Positions 34,823 to 49,070 of a stretch of DNA of 64,000 nt are shown in pieces. This DNA is from Pterobdella sp. o SKG-2022. Lineage: Eukaryota; Annelida; Clitellata; Hirudinida; Piscicolidae. The notes under the pieces are model-generated. The model was not told the origin of the DNA. It did not search any database and saw only the letters and a program-made list of their open reading frames with translations. How positions within the stretch are numbered: position 1 is the stretch's first letter; the number at the start of each line of letters is the position of its first letter. The stretch is taken from assembly GCA_964035795.1 (NCBI GenBank), contig OZ038321.1, positions 2,040,948 to 2,104,947 on the forward strand. Reading direction: 5' to 3'. The translations under genes were made by a program, and so were the position numbers.

Positions 34823-35584
34823 TTAGTATATATTTGGTTTGTATGTTTAAAAGTGAAATAGAATATTTAATTAGCTTATTTGGTGTTTGTTTATATGTAC
34901 TTTACCCTCTAAAATGACCACAAATAACTGAACTATACAAAATATCTAAACTACACATAATAAAAAATTTTTCTTCACTAATTTGTTCATGATCTGGTCT
35001 AGAAACTTTTCGGATTGGCGCCGCTATAATCATACTTGCCTACTGTATTAAAACTTCTTGCCTGACGCCACTATAATCTATTTGTTATAATTTTTTGAAT
35101 TTTTTGTATCGGCCACAGTTACTCAAGAAGATAAGCTTAATTTGTTATGTTATAATAGATATCTATTGGATCTGAACTAGTAAGGTATGTTGTTACCACA
35201 GAACTGTAAAGTTGATGTATTTTCAGCGTAATATTTGATTTTTGTGGGTTTTTGTTCTGTTTTTATGTTATGAAAATATAATTTAAACTGTGGGCAATAA
35301 AAAAAATTAAAAACTAATTAGATATAAACAAAATATAAATAAAAATATGAAAAAATTGGTTTCAACTAATCAATAAAAAAATAAATAATGAAAAGAGGAA
35401 AAATAAATATTTGAAAAAATACATAATGAAATTAAACAAATATTTAATAAAAGTGGAATAAATAATAACAAATAAACAAAATAAAATTTAAAATTATTTA
35501 AAAAATAATTCGAAAAATTATTAAAAAGATAAAAAATTATATTACAAGTGGTTATATGTTTATGTCAGATAGCCTTTATGGAAT

Positions 35585-35880
35585 GCCATCCATTGACCAT
35601 ATACCAGAAAAAGTGGTGGTGGGTGGATGGGTGGATAAGGGTTGTAGATGGGTGGATGGATAAATGGGTAAATGGATTGATGGGTGGATGGTGGGTGGGT
35701 GGGAAGATGAGTGAATGGATGGGAGATGAGTGGATAGATGGATGGGTGGGTGGGGAAATGGTTGTGTAAGCTGAATGGTTGATGGGTGGTTAGGTGAGGG
35801 AGTAAATGGGTTGATGAGTGAAAAAATGGTTGATGAATGGATGGGTATACAAGTGGATGGGTAGATGGATGAGTATGTCC
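35585..35880. repeat. GGATGGGTG-type minisatellite
   Basis: Degenerate 4-bp/8-bp GGTG/GATG units over nearly 300 bases, strongly G-rich on the plus strand. Confidence 0.9.
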
Positions 35881-35969
35881 ATGTATGGAAGATACTTGAT
35901 TAAGTATGTGAATCATTAAGCCGATCATTCGATCCTAACTGGGGTTTCGGTTGATTAAAATGATAAGTG

Positions 35970-36125
35970 GTTGAATGCATGAAGAAGTTGGATGGACGTA
36001 GAATTTGGATGAATGAAGAAGTTGGATAGATGAAGAATTTGGATGAATGAAGAAGTTGGATGGATGAAGAAGTTGGATGGATGAAGAAGTTGGATGGATG
36101 AAGAAGTTGGATGGATGAATGAATA
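35970..36125. repeat. GAAGAAGTTGGATGGAT tandem repeat
   Basis: Units of about 16-20 bases (GAAGAAGTTGGATGGAT / GAAGAATTTGGATGAAT), at least seven copies, immediately after the preceding minisatellite. Confidence 0.9.
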
Positions 36126-36619
36126 GCTAAAAAACTGTTTTCTCAAGAGTTATTTGTTTCGTTTAGCGCTATATAAATCACATTTTTTTGAAAAAAAAAT
36201 GAAAATGTAATTAATAAAAATGACGTCATTAAAAGTCATATGACATCATCAAACTTAAAAAAGTACGGGTCAGATTTGAAAATGTCAACAAAGACCTCAC
36301 AGTCCATGAAATATATTATTTGAATTAAAGTAAATCAATAAAACAAAACATTTATAACTAAAATTATTAAAAATCATTAAAAATAAAATATTTATTATTA
36401 AAATCATGGAAAATTACGAATAATGAAATATTTACGTTCAAAATAAAAAATATTTGCCAATTATAGAATATTTATTATTGGAATCATGCAAAATTGATGA
36501 TAAAAAAACATAAGAATCTTCGGAGATAATAAGCAATGACACATATTTAACCTCATGTGAGTAATGACGTCATGCTTTTGTTTTGTTCTCATACCATCAG
36601 AAAAAAATCGGACTCTGTT

Positions 36620-36855
36620 CCGGCCATCGTCACCATCATCATCATTATCATCCTCATCATCATCACTATCATCCTCATCATCATTATTGTCTTCCTCCTT
36701 TTCTTCTTTTGTTTGTTTTTCATCTTCTCCCTTTTTTATATTTTTAATTTTCCTCACCATATTATTCATCTTCTTTATTCTTTTTTTTCATCCTCATCTT
36801 CCTCATCATCTTCATCTTCTTTTTCATCCTCCTCATCATCACCACCAGCATCATC
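36620..36855. repeat. TCATCC/TCTTCC-rich simple repeat
   Basis: Degenerate TCA/TCC/TCT tract (pyrimidine strand plus) directly upstream of the TATA box at 36864. Confidence 0.85.
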
Positions 36856-36863
36856 TCTTCCCC

Positions 36864-36924
36864 TATATAAAGCTGGTTGTCGCAGCCAACACTTCAACTT
36901 GCACAAATCTCCAATACTCTTAAG
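36864..36924 (+). promoter_or_regulatory. TATA-box promoter with first exon ending CTTAAG|GTATGC
   Basis: TATATAAA at 36864-36871. Transcription start is expected about 30 bases on, near 36895, in GC-richer sequence. A splice donor GTATGC begins at 36925. Any resulting exon would be a short untranslated leader of about 30 bases, with no ATG. Confidence 0.45.
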
Positions 36925-38231
36925 GTATGCTTTTGTTTTGTATTTGAATTTTTTCTATTTAAATAATTAATTGTTTAGTTTTCTCCTATGCTTAATGAAT
37001 TAGCCATTGTATTTTATTTATAAAATATTCTTAAATTTTCAAATGTGTGCTCCTAATTAGAAATTTTTGAGATTGGAAAGTTAAAAATTCAAAGGAATCA
37101 ATTTTGAAAAATTTCTATTAGTTTTTATATATAATTTTTTACAATTCATAATCAAAACTTAAAAGACCCTCTTCCATCTCCTCTTTAAACTCAAAGTTAA
37201 AAATAGTAATCACTTTGCAATATATTAAATTTATAATTCTAACACTATAACTGAAAAATTTCACAAAAAGATCCCAAAAACATAATCTAAAAATTTCATT
37301 CATGCTCGCATATGAACTTCATTCATTTCAAAAATTTCAAATATTTCACCAAAAACTCAAAATTTCTGTATTTTCTATAATTAAACCACGCTAAACTCAA
37401 TATAACTCACATAAAACCCGCCTGTTTGATATAACTTCAATAAGTTCGAAGCCAAACTATGTTTGTTTAAGCTAGCCTAAGTTAGCTGTGCTCAAATTTT
37501 GACATTCAATCCAATTGCGCTAGACTGTATGCTCATATAGGACTTCTATGGCGCACATTATTTTAATATATCAGCTATGAATATCTTTTTTTCACTTAAA
37601 ACTTCTAAGTACAGTCACTATATGAAAGAATTTTGCTGTTTAGAATTTTTATTTCTTAAGTTATTATTGTTTTTGGTGTCATAAAGATTGAAAGTTGTGA
37701 ATTTTAGCAAGATTGTAAACGTTGTTTGAGATTAAAACGTTTTTGTCATTAGTCTCAAAGCCGGTTTCCTGTCAAATTATGTTAGTCAAGTGTTAATGTA
37801 GGTACTCTTCTGTTTAATCGTTATCTCTAAGATTGCCTCAGTTGTCTTAATCTGTGAAAAATGTTTCTGACTTCGAAGCTCAATTGGTTATGTCTTCAAA
37901 ATTAAATTTAACGTTTTAGACTTGAGTTTCAAGCAATAACAAATAACTAAAAAATAAAAATAAGAATAAAAATAATAAAAAAAACTAAAAAATTATAACA
38001 AAAATCGAAATAATAAATAGTTTCATTATTATTATTATTATGATTATTAAATATAAATCACTCCTACTTTACCCTATTCGTTAGTCCAATCTGTTTCACA
38101 TTTATTTCTTACAAATTCAATTTTCAACTAAAATTTCAGACCATCTGTGGTACCCTTAAATTTTTTTACATTTTCTGAAATATTTTTCTTTTTTTTTTGG
38201 ACATTCCTACAAAAATCGCTAACAAACACGT

Positions 38232-38292
38232 TATAAATACACTCTCAAATGTGGACTACAAACGTCACACTACTTGGCAACGATGAATCAAG
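38232..38292 (+). promoter_or_regulatory. TATA-box promoter with first exon ATGAATCAAG|GTATAC
   Basis: TATAAATA at 38232, then GGACTACAAACGTCACACTA and an ATG at 38283, only three codons before donor GTATAC at 38293. If used, the first coding exon gives MNQ plus one base (phase 1). The contained ACGTCA resembles a CRE half-site. Confidence 0.4.
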
Positions 38293-38679
38293 GTATACAA
38301 ACTAATTCTCTGGTGGATTTAAGATTTTTAAAGTGTGGTTAAATACAATATGTTTTTTGTGCTACTTTATACACAGTGTGTTGTAGTTGACACGTTATTT
38401 GTGACTTAAAATTTTCATTACACTGTAAGTTAGTCGATAACCTTTAAATTCTAGCGAAAATTAACAGAATACTTGAAAAACCGTTTATTTTCCAGTAATC
38501 TTTGCATATTTTATATATATTTTTCCCATAGCTCTTTCTATTGAAATTCAGTGGACCCAGTTATGTTGATTGATAATCACTTGATAACGTTTCGGAGGTG
38601 GTGAAAAGCTGTGTTAAACTTGATATTAATGCTTAAATGACTTTGAATTTAATTTTTTGCTTGTTTAGAAATTAATTAA

Positions 38680-39092
<413 letters not shown>

Positions 39093-40162
39093 AAGTTTCA
39101 CCGAAGGATTTAAGGAAGAATAATCTACTTAATTTGAAAAGCATAACATTTTAAGATTGAAAGTGTTGAAAGACAATATTTCAAGTATGAAGTGTGCCCA
39201 TCCAGTACCGTTTTGTTTAAGTTTCAGCCGCCATTTTAAAAATAGTCCCATCCAATAGAATTTCAGTAAGGCGTATTTATTGTTTTGATTTGAAGAATTA
39301 CAATAAAAGTTTTTAATAGATTTATTTTAAATGTAAGTTCATTATACAAAAGCTTCGTTGTTTTGAACTCCAAACTTCCATTGTTGGAAGTAAAAAGTTA
39401 GATTCATTTAAGAATAAGAATTTGTTGTATTGAACCTTAATATAAAATTTCAGTTAGTATTATAATTATTCAAGTTAAAACATTTTTTTTAGTTTATTTA
39501 AACCCATGGAGTTCAGTTAGTTTTATTTATGTGAGCAATATTAGTAATTAGTATAATATCATAATTATAATATATTTTTCTATTATGAATTATGATATAA
39601 TTTTTATTTATATTATTATATTATAATTCTAAATTATGAAAAATTTCTATTTATATATAGAATTAACTTTCAAATTGAGCCATGCCAACTGGTAATATGG
39701 TGATGGCCTAAATAATTGGTTTTGATAATATTAATTGCTGTGTGGGCTATAAATAACTCGTCTAAAATTTTGAAATTTTATACGAATTTAAATTAATTTT
39801 TGGAGTTTTTTTGGAATATTACTTAAAATAAATATAATATTAATAGATTAAATTAAAAATATTAAAACAAACAAAAAAAATGGCATTTATAATCACAGTA
39901 TAAACCAGTAATGAATAAATAACAAACACAAGAAAAACAGAATAGTATTGGGATAAAGGATAATAAAAATAATAGAAATAATAAATCAAAAAATAAATTA
40001 AGAAAAATAGATAAATAATATTTCAGTCGCTAGAGCGTTTGGTTTTTTCGGTGATGCTACAGATGGCGTTGTTAACTCTGAGATCACTGCGAAAACTAAT
40101 TGCTACCAGCATACCACGTCATGACCTTTTTAAAAGTGAAAAAAAATTTGAATTGAAATTTA

Positions 40163-40297
40163 TATAGCGGTTTGTTACAAAATCAAAGTAGCGAAAAGAC
40201 ACTGTGGAACAGGTGCTAGTTGTCGGCCCAACGCAAGATCGAACCCGGCAACTTTGGATAATCAGTCTAACGTTCTACCCACTAAGCTGTTTTGTGT
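40163..40297 (-). mobile_element. tRNA-headed SINE, copy 4 (degraded)
   Basis: On the minus strand it has a changed head, then GGGTTCGATCTTGCGTTGGG, GCCGACAACTAGCACCTGTT and the shared body. The tail is lost and replaced by ACCGCTATATAAATT. At about 40349-40431 follows the inverted copy of 17475-17562. Confidence 0.75.
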
Positions 40298-40779
40298 ACG
40301 TTATATAATAGTAAATAAATGCATAGCGTAATTCAAATAAATATAAAACGTTTTGTGACGAAAAACATCAAATAAGAGGAATTTTTAAAACATTTATTGA
40401 GAACCAAAAGTTATAACTTTCGATAAGTTTAGCCTTTACATAAAACGTTTTATACTAAGAAATACTTAACATTCAACTACGAAACCAATATTTTGGCAAA
40501 GTACATTCACCCAAAAATTTAGCTTTTATCGTTCAAAAATATTTTTAAAAATTTCACATTTGATGTTTTGTTGAAATAACATTTGAACATCATATGAGGA
40601 TATATATGACAATAATAATAATAAAAGATATTATAAAAGAAATTCAATTAGTTTCTTACTCATTTACAGTTTGTTCATTTCACTTCAACTTTTTGAATTT
40701 CACGTACTTGTTTTTATCAATAAAAGAATTCCTGTTTAAAAAAAAAAATAATATCTGAGACAATAGTCTGTAACGCTAG

Positions 40780-41290
40780 GCTATATGGGAATAAATAAAA
40801 TTTAAAAAATGCAATAAAATACAAATTATTGGAATAATGTACAATAAATTATACTTTATAACAATAAAATACAATAGGATACCGTCTATTAAATTTATAC
40901 ACAATAAAATACCTTTTACAATAATAAAAAAAAATACCCGTGATTATTAACATAATAGAAATATAATACAATTCAAACTACTATATGGTTGGCACAGGGC
41001 CTACAAATCATAAGACAAAGTTTATTGACAATAGTTTACGAGACCTTGTATCAATACAGCAAAATACAATAATAGATTAGAAAAAGGAGAATCATATGAA
41101 AAAATATTGGGAAAAATATTCTAATAGAGAAAATAGAAGTTTTTCCACGAATTATTAGATAATACAATATGAAATACAAAATAACAATGGTAATGAAATG
41201 CAAAACTAAATTAAAATATAATATAACACAGAATTGCAAAATACATGTAATCAGATAATTTATTCGAGGTATTGTATTATGTGGTGGTGT
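40780..41290. repeat. Degenerate ATACAATAAA pentanucleotide tract
   Basis: Imperfect ACAATAAAAT/AATACAAT units (the reverse complement of the TATTG type at 8650) spread over 500 bases with much decay. It gives spurious minus-strand ORFs. Confidence 0.75.
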
Positions 41291-41504
41291 ATTGTATCGA
41301 ATGAACGCAGTTTAATGCAGCAAAACGTACTTTGATTGAGTGAAATACACTGAATTATATTAAATCCAATGTGAATAGTTTTTGAGTTTAAGGAATGTTG
41401 AGAACTTCAATGGAGAACTGAAAAATTGAATGGATTGATTTTTAGTTTTGTTTGATTTGAAGAGCTACTTTCAAAGTCAACAATTTAGTGGGTGATATTT
41501 ATTT

Positions 41505-41700
41505 AAGGTTGAGTTTGTGTGGTGATGTTGTGGTGAGGTGTGGTATAATGTGGTTTTTTGTTGTAGTTTGTGGTGTGTAGTGATTTTGTATATTGTAGTG
41601 TGTTGTGATGTTGTGGTAGGGTGTGGTTTAATATGGTGTGTTGTGGTAGGATTTTTTGTATTTTTATAGGACTATGGTGGGATTTGATGTAGTATTTTGG
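41505..41700. repeat. GTGGT/TTGTGGTG simple repeat
   Basis: Low-complexity G/T tract with repeated TGTTGTGGT and TATGGTG. It produces a false minus-strand His/Pro/Thr ORF. Confidence 0.7.
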
Positions 41701-42565
41701 TGCAATGCATAAACCAGCAAATGGAACACCCACAAAACCATCTTTCCCATGCCAAAACTATCCCAAATACTTGTTGAAACCCCAGTTTGATATTGCTTAT
41801 AATATTGTAAGAAAAATTGAAAAAATTTGGAGCAGCAAATCTACATTCCAATACTGATAAATGTGTCTTTGGGGACGTCTGTGCTAGTTTGCTTCGTTGG
41901 ATCAGTCTTTCAAATCAGTCTATGATTTCTCAAAGTTTTTCGATCTGTGCTGGGCAGTTTTTTAAATTCTGAAGTAATATCAATTAATTATTTTTTGTAT
42001 ACCTTGTGTTATATTTTCACTATATCTGATTATGAAGTGAGAATAAATGAGTTATTAAATAAATGTATAGCTGAAAAGTTCTCTAGACTTGAAATTAATT
42101 TAGATTTTTGCATTGTTTTAAGTGTTGTTTTGGAATGATCAATTTAAAACAGAGTAGAACTTTTATTATGTTGATGAAATCGTTCACAATCTTATTCAGC
42201 GATATAATTTTTTTGTTAAAGCATTTATACATTATTTCATACTTAACTTCTTTTTTTAAATGTATAAACTATATTAGTAGTTAACCTTTTACTTGAACTT
42301 AATACCCTGTATTTAAATATAAAAAACTTATATCTAAAAATAATCCTAATAGCTAAAAATAAATTTTATACTTAAACATAAAAATTCTCATATCTAAGAT
42401 TAAGCTTTATTTCTAGAAATAACTCTTATATTTAATCATTATCTTTATATTGAAACATATTGATCCTACATCTACATTATAAAGTGTTACAAAATAATCG
42501 TGCCAACTATTAGCGTGCTCTGTTATATTTCCACAAAGTTTTTTCACTGTTGATTGATATTTCCA

Positions 42566-43767
42566 GCTCATATAAAATCAAACGATCCAACAAAAAAAGT
42601 TCTGAGTTTAGTCAATTTACTTTGAGGAAATCTCAGAATACCTGGAGGGTTTTTCAGCCATGAAGTCTACCTTGAGCTTCCTGCAGCATCTCATACATGG
42701 GTGGGCTGCAAAAGGAGATGTCATGAATGGAATTAAAAATGGTTAAAGTATCATTTTTTTAATATTTCAAGCATGTGTGTTTGTTAGCTTGTGTGTATGT
42801 ACCTGAGTCGACCATCAGTCCCCATATTGGGGTTCAGCAGAAGAATAGGTATGGTACACAGTGCACAATTGGGTTTAGCAATAATAAAAAAATATTTGTT
42901 AAATTTATTATGATTATTTTTTAAAAATTATAATGATAAATTGTTAAACATAAAAAAATAATTTAAAGTTTATTCAAAAGTCCCAAATCTTCTCATGAGC
43001 CGAACTGACATCATCAAGTGATGCCTACAAAGGTTTGTGAGTACAGTTTTATGTATCTTCGACGTTTTGAGAATACATTAATCTTTTTGTGTATTTTTCA
43101 ATACCATTAAATTCAACAAGATTTTAACAACCGCAGGAAAGAAAATGGCCCGGCAAGTTTAAATCTGCTCATATAAAATCAAACGATCCAACAAAAAAAG
43201 TTCTGAGTTTAGTCAATTTACTTTGAGGAAATCTCAGAATACCTGGAGGGTTTTTCAGCCATGAAGTCTACCTTGAGCTTCCTGCAGCATCTCATACATG
43301 GGTGGGCTGCAAAAGGAGATGTCATGAATGGAATTAAAAATGGTTAAAGTATCATTTTTTTAATATTTCAAGCATGTGTGTTTGTTAGCTTGTGTGTATG
43401 TACCTGAGTCGACCATCAGTCCCCATATTGGGGTTCAGCAGAAGAATAGGTATGGTACACAGTGCACAATTGGGTTTAGCAATAATAAAAAAATATTTGT
43501 TAAATTTATTATGATTATTTTTTAAAAATTATAATGATAAATTGTTAAACATAAAAAAATAATTTAAAGTTTATTCAAAAGTCCCAAATCTTCTCATGAG
43601 CCGAACTGACATCATCAAGTGATGCCTACAAAGGTTTGTGAGTACAGTTTTATGTATCTTCGACGTTTTGAGAATACATTAATCTTTTTGTGTATTTTTC
43701 AATACCATTAAATTCAACAAGATTTTAACAACCGCAGGAAAGAAAATGGCCCGGCAAGTTTAAATCT
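42566..43767 (+). repeat. Perfect 601-bp tandem duplication
   Basis: 42566-43166 and 43167-43767 appear identical base for base (checked by eye at a 601-base offset). Each begins GCTCATATAAAATCAAACGA and ends GGCAAGTTTAAATCT. The unit contains GGTGGGCTGCAAAAGGAGAT and CCCCATATTGGGGTTCAGCA, but no long frame. A very recent duplication or an assembly error. Confidence 0.97.
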
Positions 43768-43869
43768 GCGGTATGAACAGAACCCTAGACTACCTGCTGA
43801 TGATGTCATTATGAATGAACCAGTAAAAGTATAAAACACGGGGTTTACTCAAACTATTAGTTTTTCTTG

Positions 43870-44055
43870 CTGTTATGGAATGAGAGAGTTGAACGCCCCT
43901 GCTATAAAAGTGGTATATCTAATTGGTGTAGACAGGGTTTTTTTATAGGTACGGGTTAAAAAGTTAAACCTCCTTAGAAAATAAAATAAGTGTTTATTTC
44001 ATTTTGAGTTGAACGCCCCTATAACAGAAGTGGTATTTTAGGTTGGGTTTCGAGA
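43870..44055. repeat. Two copies of GTTGAACGCCCCT..AGTGGTAT
   Basis: GAGTTGAACGCCCCTGCTAT AAAAGTGGTAT near 43888 and GAGTTGAACGCCCCTATAAC AGAAGTGGTATT near 44004. A local duplication about 116 bases apart. The function is unknown. Confidence 0.6.
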
Positions 44056-44749
44056 AACCATAGTTTTATTTATATCCGGAAAATATTCTTTGCAATATTC
44101 ATTTTTTTGCTTATTAAAATTAATAGCTATTGTGAATAACAAATTTTATACTATTATTATTTTTACAATTTTCACCATTGATTTTATCACCACCTTTTTT
44201 ATTATGAAAATAATTTTTGTGATCATTATTATTATGGTTATTAGTTTTATTATTATTATTTTTATTACCATTTTTATTGTGATTATTTTTATAATTTTCT
44301 TTGAATGCAACATTTAAGAAATTTTGGATTTATTTAGCCTGAATATGAAATGGATTTAATTTAATCAATTAGTGCCTCAAGTGTTTGTTGAATTATGAAT
44401 TTTTCAGGCTTTCTGATGCATTTTCTGGAGATTTTGGTTTTTTTTTTCAATTTCAATAAAATTTTTTTTTTTTTTGGAATTTTTGCCAAAAAATGAAATA
44501 TTAATTTGGAGTTTTTGGTTTTGTCAATAAAACTTGGGAATGAAGCTTTAAAAGTGAATTCCCATAATGAAATACGCCTTTTTTAGAAAAAAAATTTTTT
44601 TAATTTTATTTTCTTTTAGAAAAACATACAATATAAATTGCTAATCAATTAAAATTCACATTTAAATCAAAACTTCGTAAAAAAAACGGAAAAATTTTTT
44701 TTTATAATACCTCGCCTTGCGGCATAGCGTAAGTGGGGGTATGTAAGTT

Positions 44750-44887
44750 TATATAAAGGAAGGAAACATGGGAAAATCATTTGTTGGAAAGTCGATGACC
44801 GTTTGTAGATAAAATTTTATTTTCAGTTCCAGTTCATTTTTTATGTAGTGGTTTTGTGTTTTTTTAGTTCAAAACATCAAATTTGAG
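44750..44887 (+). promoter_or_regulatory. TATA-box promoter with leader-like exon ending TTTGAG|GTTAGT
   Basis: TATATAAA at 44750-44757, preceded by a small GC island (CTCGCCTTGCGGCATAGCG). ATG at 44769 opens only 14 codons. Donor GTTAGT begins at 44888. Third TATA-plus-donor unit on this strand within 8 kb. Confidence 0.4.
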
Positions 44888-46319
44888 GTTAGTGGTTTTT
44901 TGTATAAATTAAATTAAACCAAAATTCACACATTTTTCAGCACAAAAAACATTGTAAACCAAAACTAAATTAATAAAAATAAAAACTAAAATAAAAATAA
45001 TAATAATTTAGGAAAAAACTCGTTTTTCGCACCGGAAAAATGTTTTTTTTTTGGCTTCAATTACAAGCAAATATGGAAGGGTGTCGGTTTCCTTTGTTGA
45101 TTTTGGTGACTCAACATATGTTTCTCAATAGAAGTTTTACATTGTTTTTTCCAATTTTTTTTGCTGTTAATTTTTTTATATGTTCATCCAAATTTTTTTT
45201 TTGATTTTTTTAAAAATTATTTTTCATCTTTTATGCTTCAGAAAACTGCTTTATATGAATATGGAAAATGAAATTATCAAAATGGGTGATATTAACAATG
45301 TTCTTAATATCATAAATTTAAGTGATACAATTAATATTATCAATCAAACGATAAAAATTGAGAAATAAACTAAAAAACAAAGCAAATACAGTATAAAAAC
45401 ATAAAAAAACAAAGAAAAAAAATTCCTTGTTTTTTACTGCACAACTTATAAACTCAATTTAAATAAAATTACCGTGTGTTGGCTTCTTTAACGCTCAAAT
45501 ATAACTCCATTTTTTATTCAGATGTAAAATTAATTTATTTCACAAATCTTTTCCAACAAAACATTAAATGTGAAGATACTTTGTTAAATTAATTGGAAAA
45601 AAGCTCCAAAAAATTTATATTTTTTTTATAATAAATAAAAATAAATTTAAAAATCAAAATAAAAAAAAAAAAAATGGAAAAATTAATTAACACACTATTA
45701 CTAGGCCAACAAAAGTGCCCTAAATTAAACTTTTATGCAAGGGTTCTGTTATAGCCACAATCTTTGGAGCTTTTGATTGAAGCTTCACCTTGAGTCTATT
45801 GAACTATGGATTTAGTTATAATTGAAGATTTGTGGCATCTTGCTCTGTTTAACTGAGTCTTCACTTTGGGGGGTCTGATGGTTGAATTGTGCTGTTAATC
45901 ACTTGCATTTATGCTGTTGTGTTCAGTAATTTAACAAAAATATAATGGAAAAATGAAAACAACAAATAATTTTAATAAATAAATTACGAGTATGATTATA
46001 GCGGCATTATCTTCAAAAGTTTTCAGACTGATATATGCTATTTTATTTATTAATAGAACAGAAACATCAAAAAAACAAAATAATTGAAACACCAGAAAAT
46101 GAATAAAAATAATTGAAACATTAAAAAAAAAACAAAAATAATTAAAACATCAAAAAATAATCTCTCAACTTCCTTCATAAGCTTCCAAAGAATCCCACGC
46201 TTGCAATTTTATCTTCGTTTATCGTTGCGAAGATTCGAGTTTATGTTGAATATAGTGGAAAAAGTTTATGGCAAGTAACTGGTGTAATCCTCCCTCTTAG
46301 ATTTATCGCTTGTGATAGA

Positions 46320-46700
46320 TAGTAAAGTGGTGGTAGGTGGGTGTGGAGATGGGGTGGTTGTGAGGTGGTGGATGGGTGGTAGGTGGATGGGTGGTAGGTG
46401 GGAGGTAGTAGGGTGGTTGTGAGGTGGTGGGTGGGTGGTAGGTGGGATGGATGGTGTTGGGATAGTGGGTATTAGAGTAGGGAATTGGATAGTTGTAGAG
46501 TGGTTGGTGAAGAGATTGTGGTATAAGAGTGTTAGTGGAGTGTTTGTGGTAAAGTGGGTGGAAGCTAGGGTAATAGTAGTGGTGGTAATATACTGGTAAG
46601 ATGGGAGGGTTTGGTGGAGTAGTGGGGTTGTGAAGGCTGGTAGAAAAATAAGAAAAGGTGGAAATGGGTTGGTGATGGATTTGAGAGTGGAGGGTTTGTG
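46320..46700. repeat. GGTGGT/GGTAGGTGG minisatellite
   Basis: Degenerate GGTGGATGGGTGGTAG units over about 380 bases. It is G-rich on the plus strand and gives a false Pro/Ser/Thr minus ORF. Confidence 0.85.
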
Positions 46701-46964
46701 GTGGACAATGGGTAGAGATAAAGTTTTGTTGTAATGCTTAATTGGTTCATTTGCTTAAACCCTGCGTTATATAAATAGATATTAGTAACATTCTAGTTGA
46801 GCTCAGACGGGTTTTGACACTGAGACACGTATTGTAATGATATACTTTACTGCAAAGGAGTTGCCTGTCCATAATGAAATATAAAAACAGTTTTATTCCA
46901 TCTTGAAAAATTTTTTATATTTTGATAATCAAAAACTTCAATCAAATTCTGATAATGCTTGATA

Positions 46965-47150
46965 GTAGAATTGGTCGTGAAGGAATTCAAATGTCTAGAT
47001 CCTCACGATAAGATGCGCATGCGAAAAGAGAATCTCACCCTGGATAAGCTTTTGAATCCACTTCAGTTATTGATTTTAGGGATTAATTACTCATATAAAA
47101 ATGAAGTGGCGTTTAGTCAAAAAGTTTCTAGACCACAAGCTTGTGAATAG
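46965..47150 (+). CDS. Possible terminal coding exon
   Basis: After an acceptor-like CTTGATAG, the frame reads ELVVKEFKCLDPHDKMRMRK, ENLTLDKLLNPLQ and on to KVSRPQACE, then TAG. The first half is charged and helical, with better codon balance than the surroundings. The product is not recognised. It might be the 3' exon of a transcript starting at one of the upstream leader exons. Confidence 0.3.
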   Translation, partial: VELVVKEFKCLDPHDKMRMRKENLTLDKLLNPLQLLILGINYSYKNEVAFSQKVSRPQACE

Positions 47151-49070
47151 TTGGAGAAATGGAAATTACACAAAAATGGTGGAGTGTTTATTTTTTTAAA
47201 TATTTATTTTTATTTATGTTATCAATAATTTAATTATTATTTTTTTCTTTCAATATTCTTTTGATTGGGTTTTTCCATATTGTACGAAACTTTTTCATCC
47301 TTAAAGCTAATCGCTTATTAAAAAGCTGTGCAAAAAGCCTTTTTTTTGTCAATATCCCGTCCACAATATAATGAAGTGCAAAGACTTTTCTGCAATATTA
47401 CGAGCATTTTTGAGTGGAAAAAATTGAAAAATGCATAAAAGCTGATAATAGTGATGTAAGAATGAAGGGAATGAGTTTTGAATTAGGGGGCTTAGTGCTT
47501 TTGTGTTTTTCAACTGTTCATAGGAAGTTGTATTGGATGATTGTGATTGTTATTGTAGTTTTCAACGGTTTGCTGGAAATTCTGTAAAATGATTGTAGTT
47601 ATTGAAAAATCAGAATTATATAGAAGATAACGAAAAATTTGAAAAAAGTGATTTTGACATTTTTATAGAAAAAAAAACTGAAATTCGAAAACTAAAGTTT
47701 AAACCGTTATATTCTAAACACAAAAACAAGAAATAAAAAAACACAAAAAAGTAATTAAATTCTTAGATTAAAAATCGAAATTAATTTTGTAAGCTGATTG
47801 AAGAAAAAAAGATTTTGTGAGAAGTTTTGAAATGCAGTTAACGAGAAATTAAAGAACCTTTGAAGTCTGTCAAAAATAGAAAAAAATTAAACTTATTTTG
47901 AGTTTTTGACGTTTAAAAATTGAAGATATTTTGCTGAAAGTTTACTGAAATCTCACAAAAAAATAAATTCAAAAAATTAAATAATTCGAATGAATATAAA
48001 GTATATAATGAAAAAATAAAATAAACTAAAACTAAAAATGATTGAAAATAGAATCAATACAAATAATACAAAAATAAATAAAACTAAAAAATAAAAATAA
48101 TTTGAAAGCTTCTTGAAAACCTAAAAACTAAAAAAACAATAGCTTGCTGCTATCAATATTACTGAACGTCAGACCTACTTGAATAATTTATCTAAAACAT
48201 CTCATTTTTCTCCAGAGTTGAAGTCTGAACACCCTAGTCTTCATTGGAGTTTTCTCGTTATAGAAGTGCTATTTCTCGTTACAGCAGTATCATTAATCAA
48301 AACATCGGAATTTTCCATTATTTTTCTTAATCGATAATTTGGTGTTCATCTTAAATAAAACTATCAGTCCTATGTATGTGATTGATGAAGCTTGAACGCT
48401 TAAGCATGTGAGTGGTTGTGTGTGGAATTGAGAATTTTGTTTGTATGAGCAATCAATCAGTAGTCATCATGCTGAAAAAAAAAATAAAAACACTAATTTC
48501 TATGTGATTATCAACTTTATTCATATTTTTCTTTTGAATGCTTCTGAAACTATTTTTTTTGTGAATTGCGCGTTATACAAATATCAATAAAAATAAAAAT
48601 AATAATAACAATAAAAAAATCATTAGTGTTATTAAATGAAATCTTCATAGGACGTAGTATGAGAGCAATGTTCATGAAAACAAAAGAAATAAAAGATTAT
48701 GTGATAGTGAATAATAAATGATAAAACTTATAATGAGAAAAAATGCTTGAAAAAAACTAGTGTTAATGATTTTAATATTGGAAATAGTGATAAAAAAAAC
48801 AAATATTAGAAACAAAAATACTAATAAGGAAGATTATTTTGAAACCGAACGAACTTGTAAGACTCTCATGTATTGGAAAAAATAAAACTATTAAAAATAT
48901 TAGAAATTACATAAAAAAATTAAAAATCAAAAATTATTTTAAATCTATTAATATAATTATAAAAAAATGTGTCAAAAATTTAAACAATAAAATAATCAAA
49001 AAAATATAAAATTCACATTAGAAAAAAAAATTCAAAAAAAACCAAAAAAAAAAAAATAAATCTTACTTAC

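Noticed and set aside
41810..41975. Open frame with KCVFGDVCASLLRWISLSNQ
   Set aside because: It is about 55 codons with three Cys, but I found no clear splice sites or relatives, and the length is near chance.
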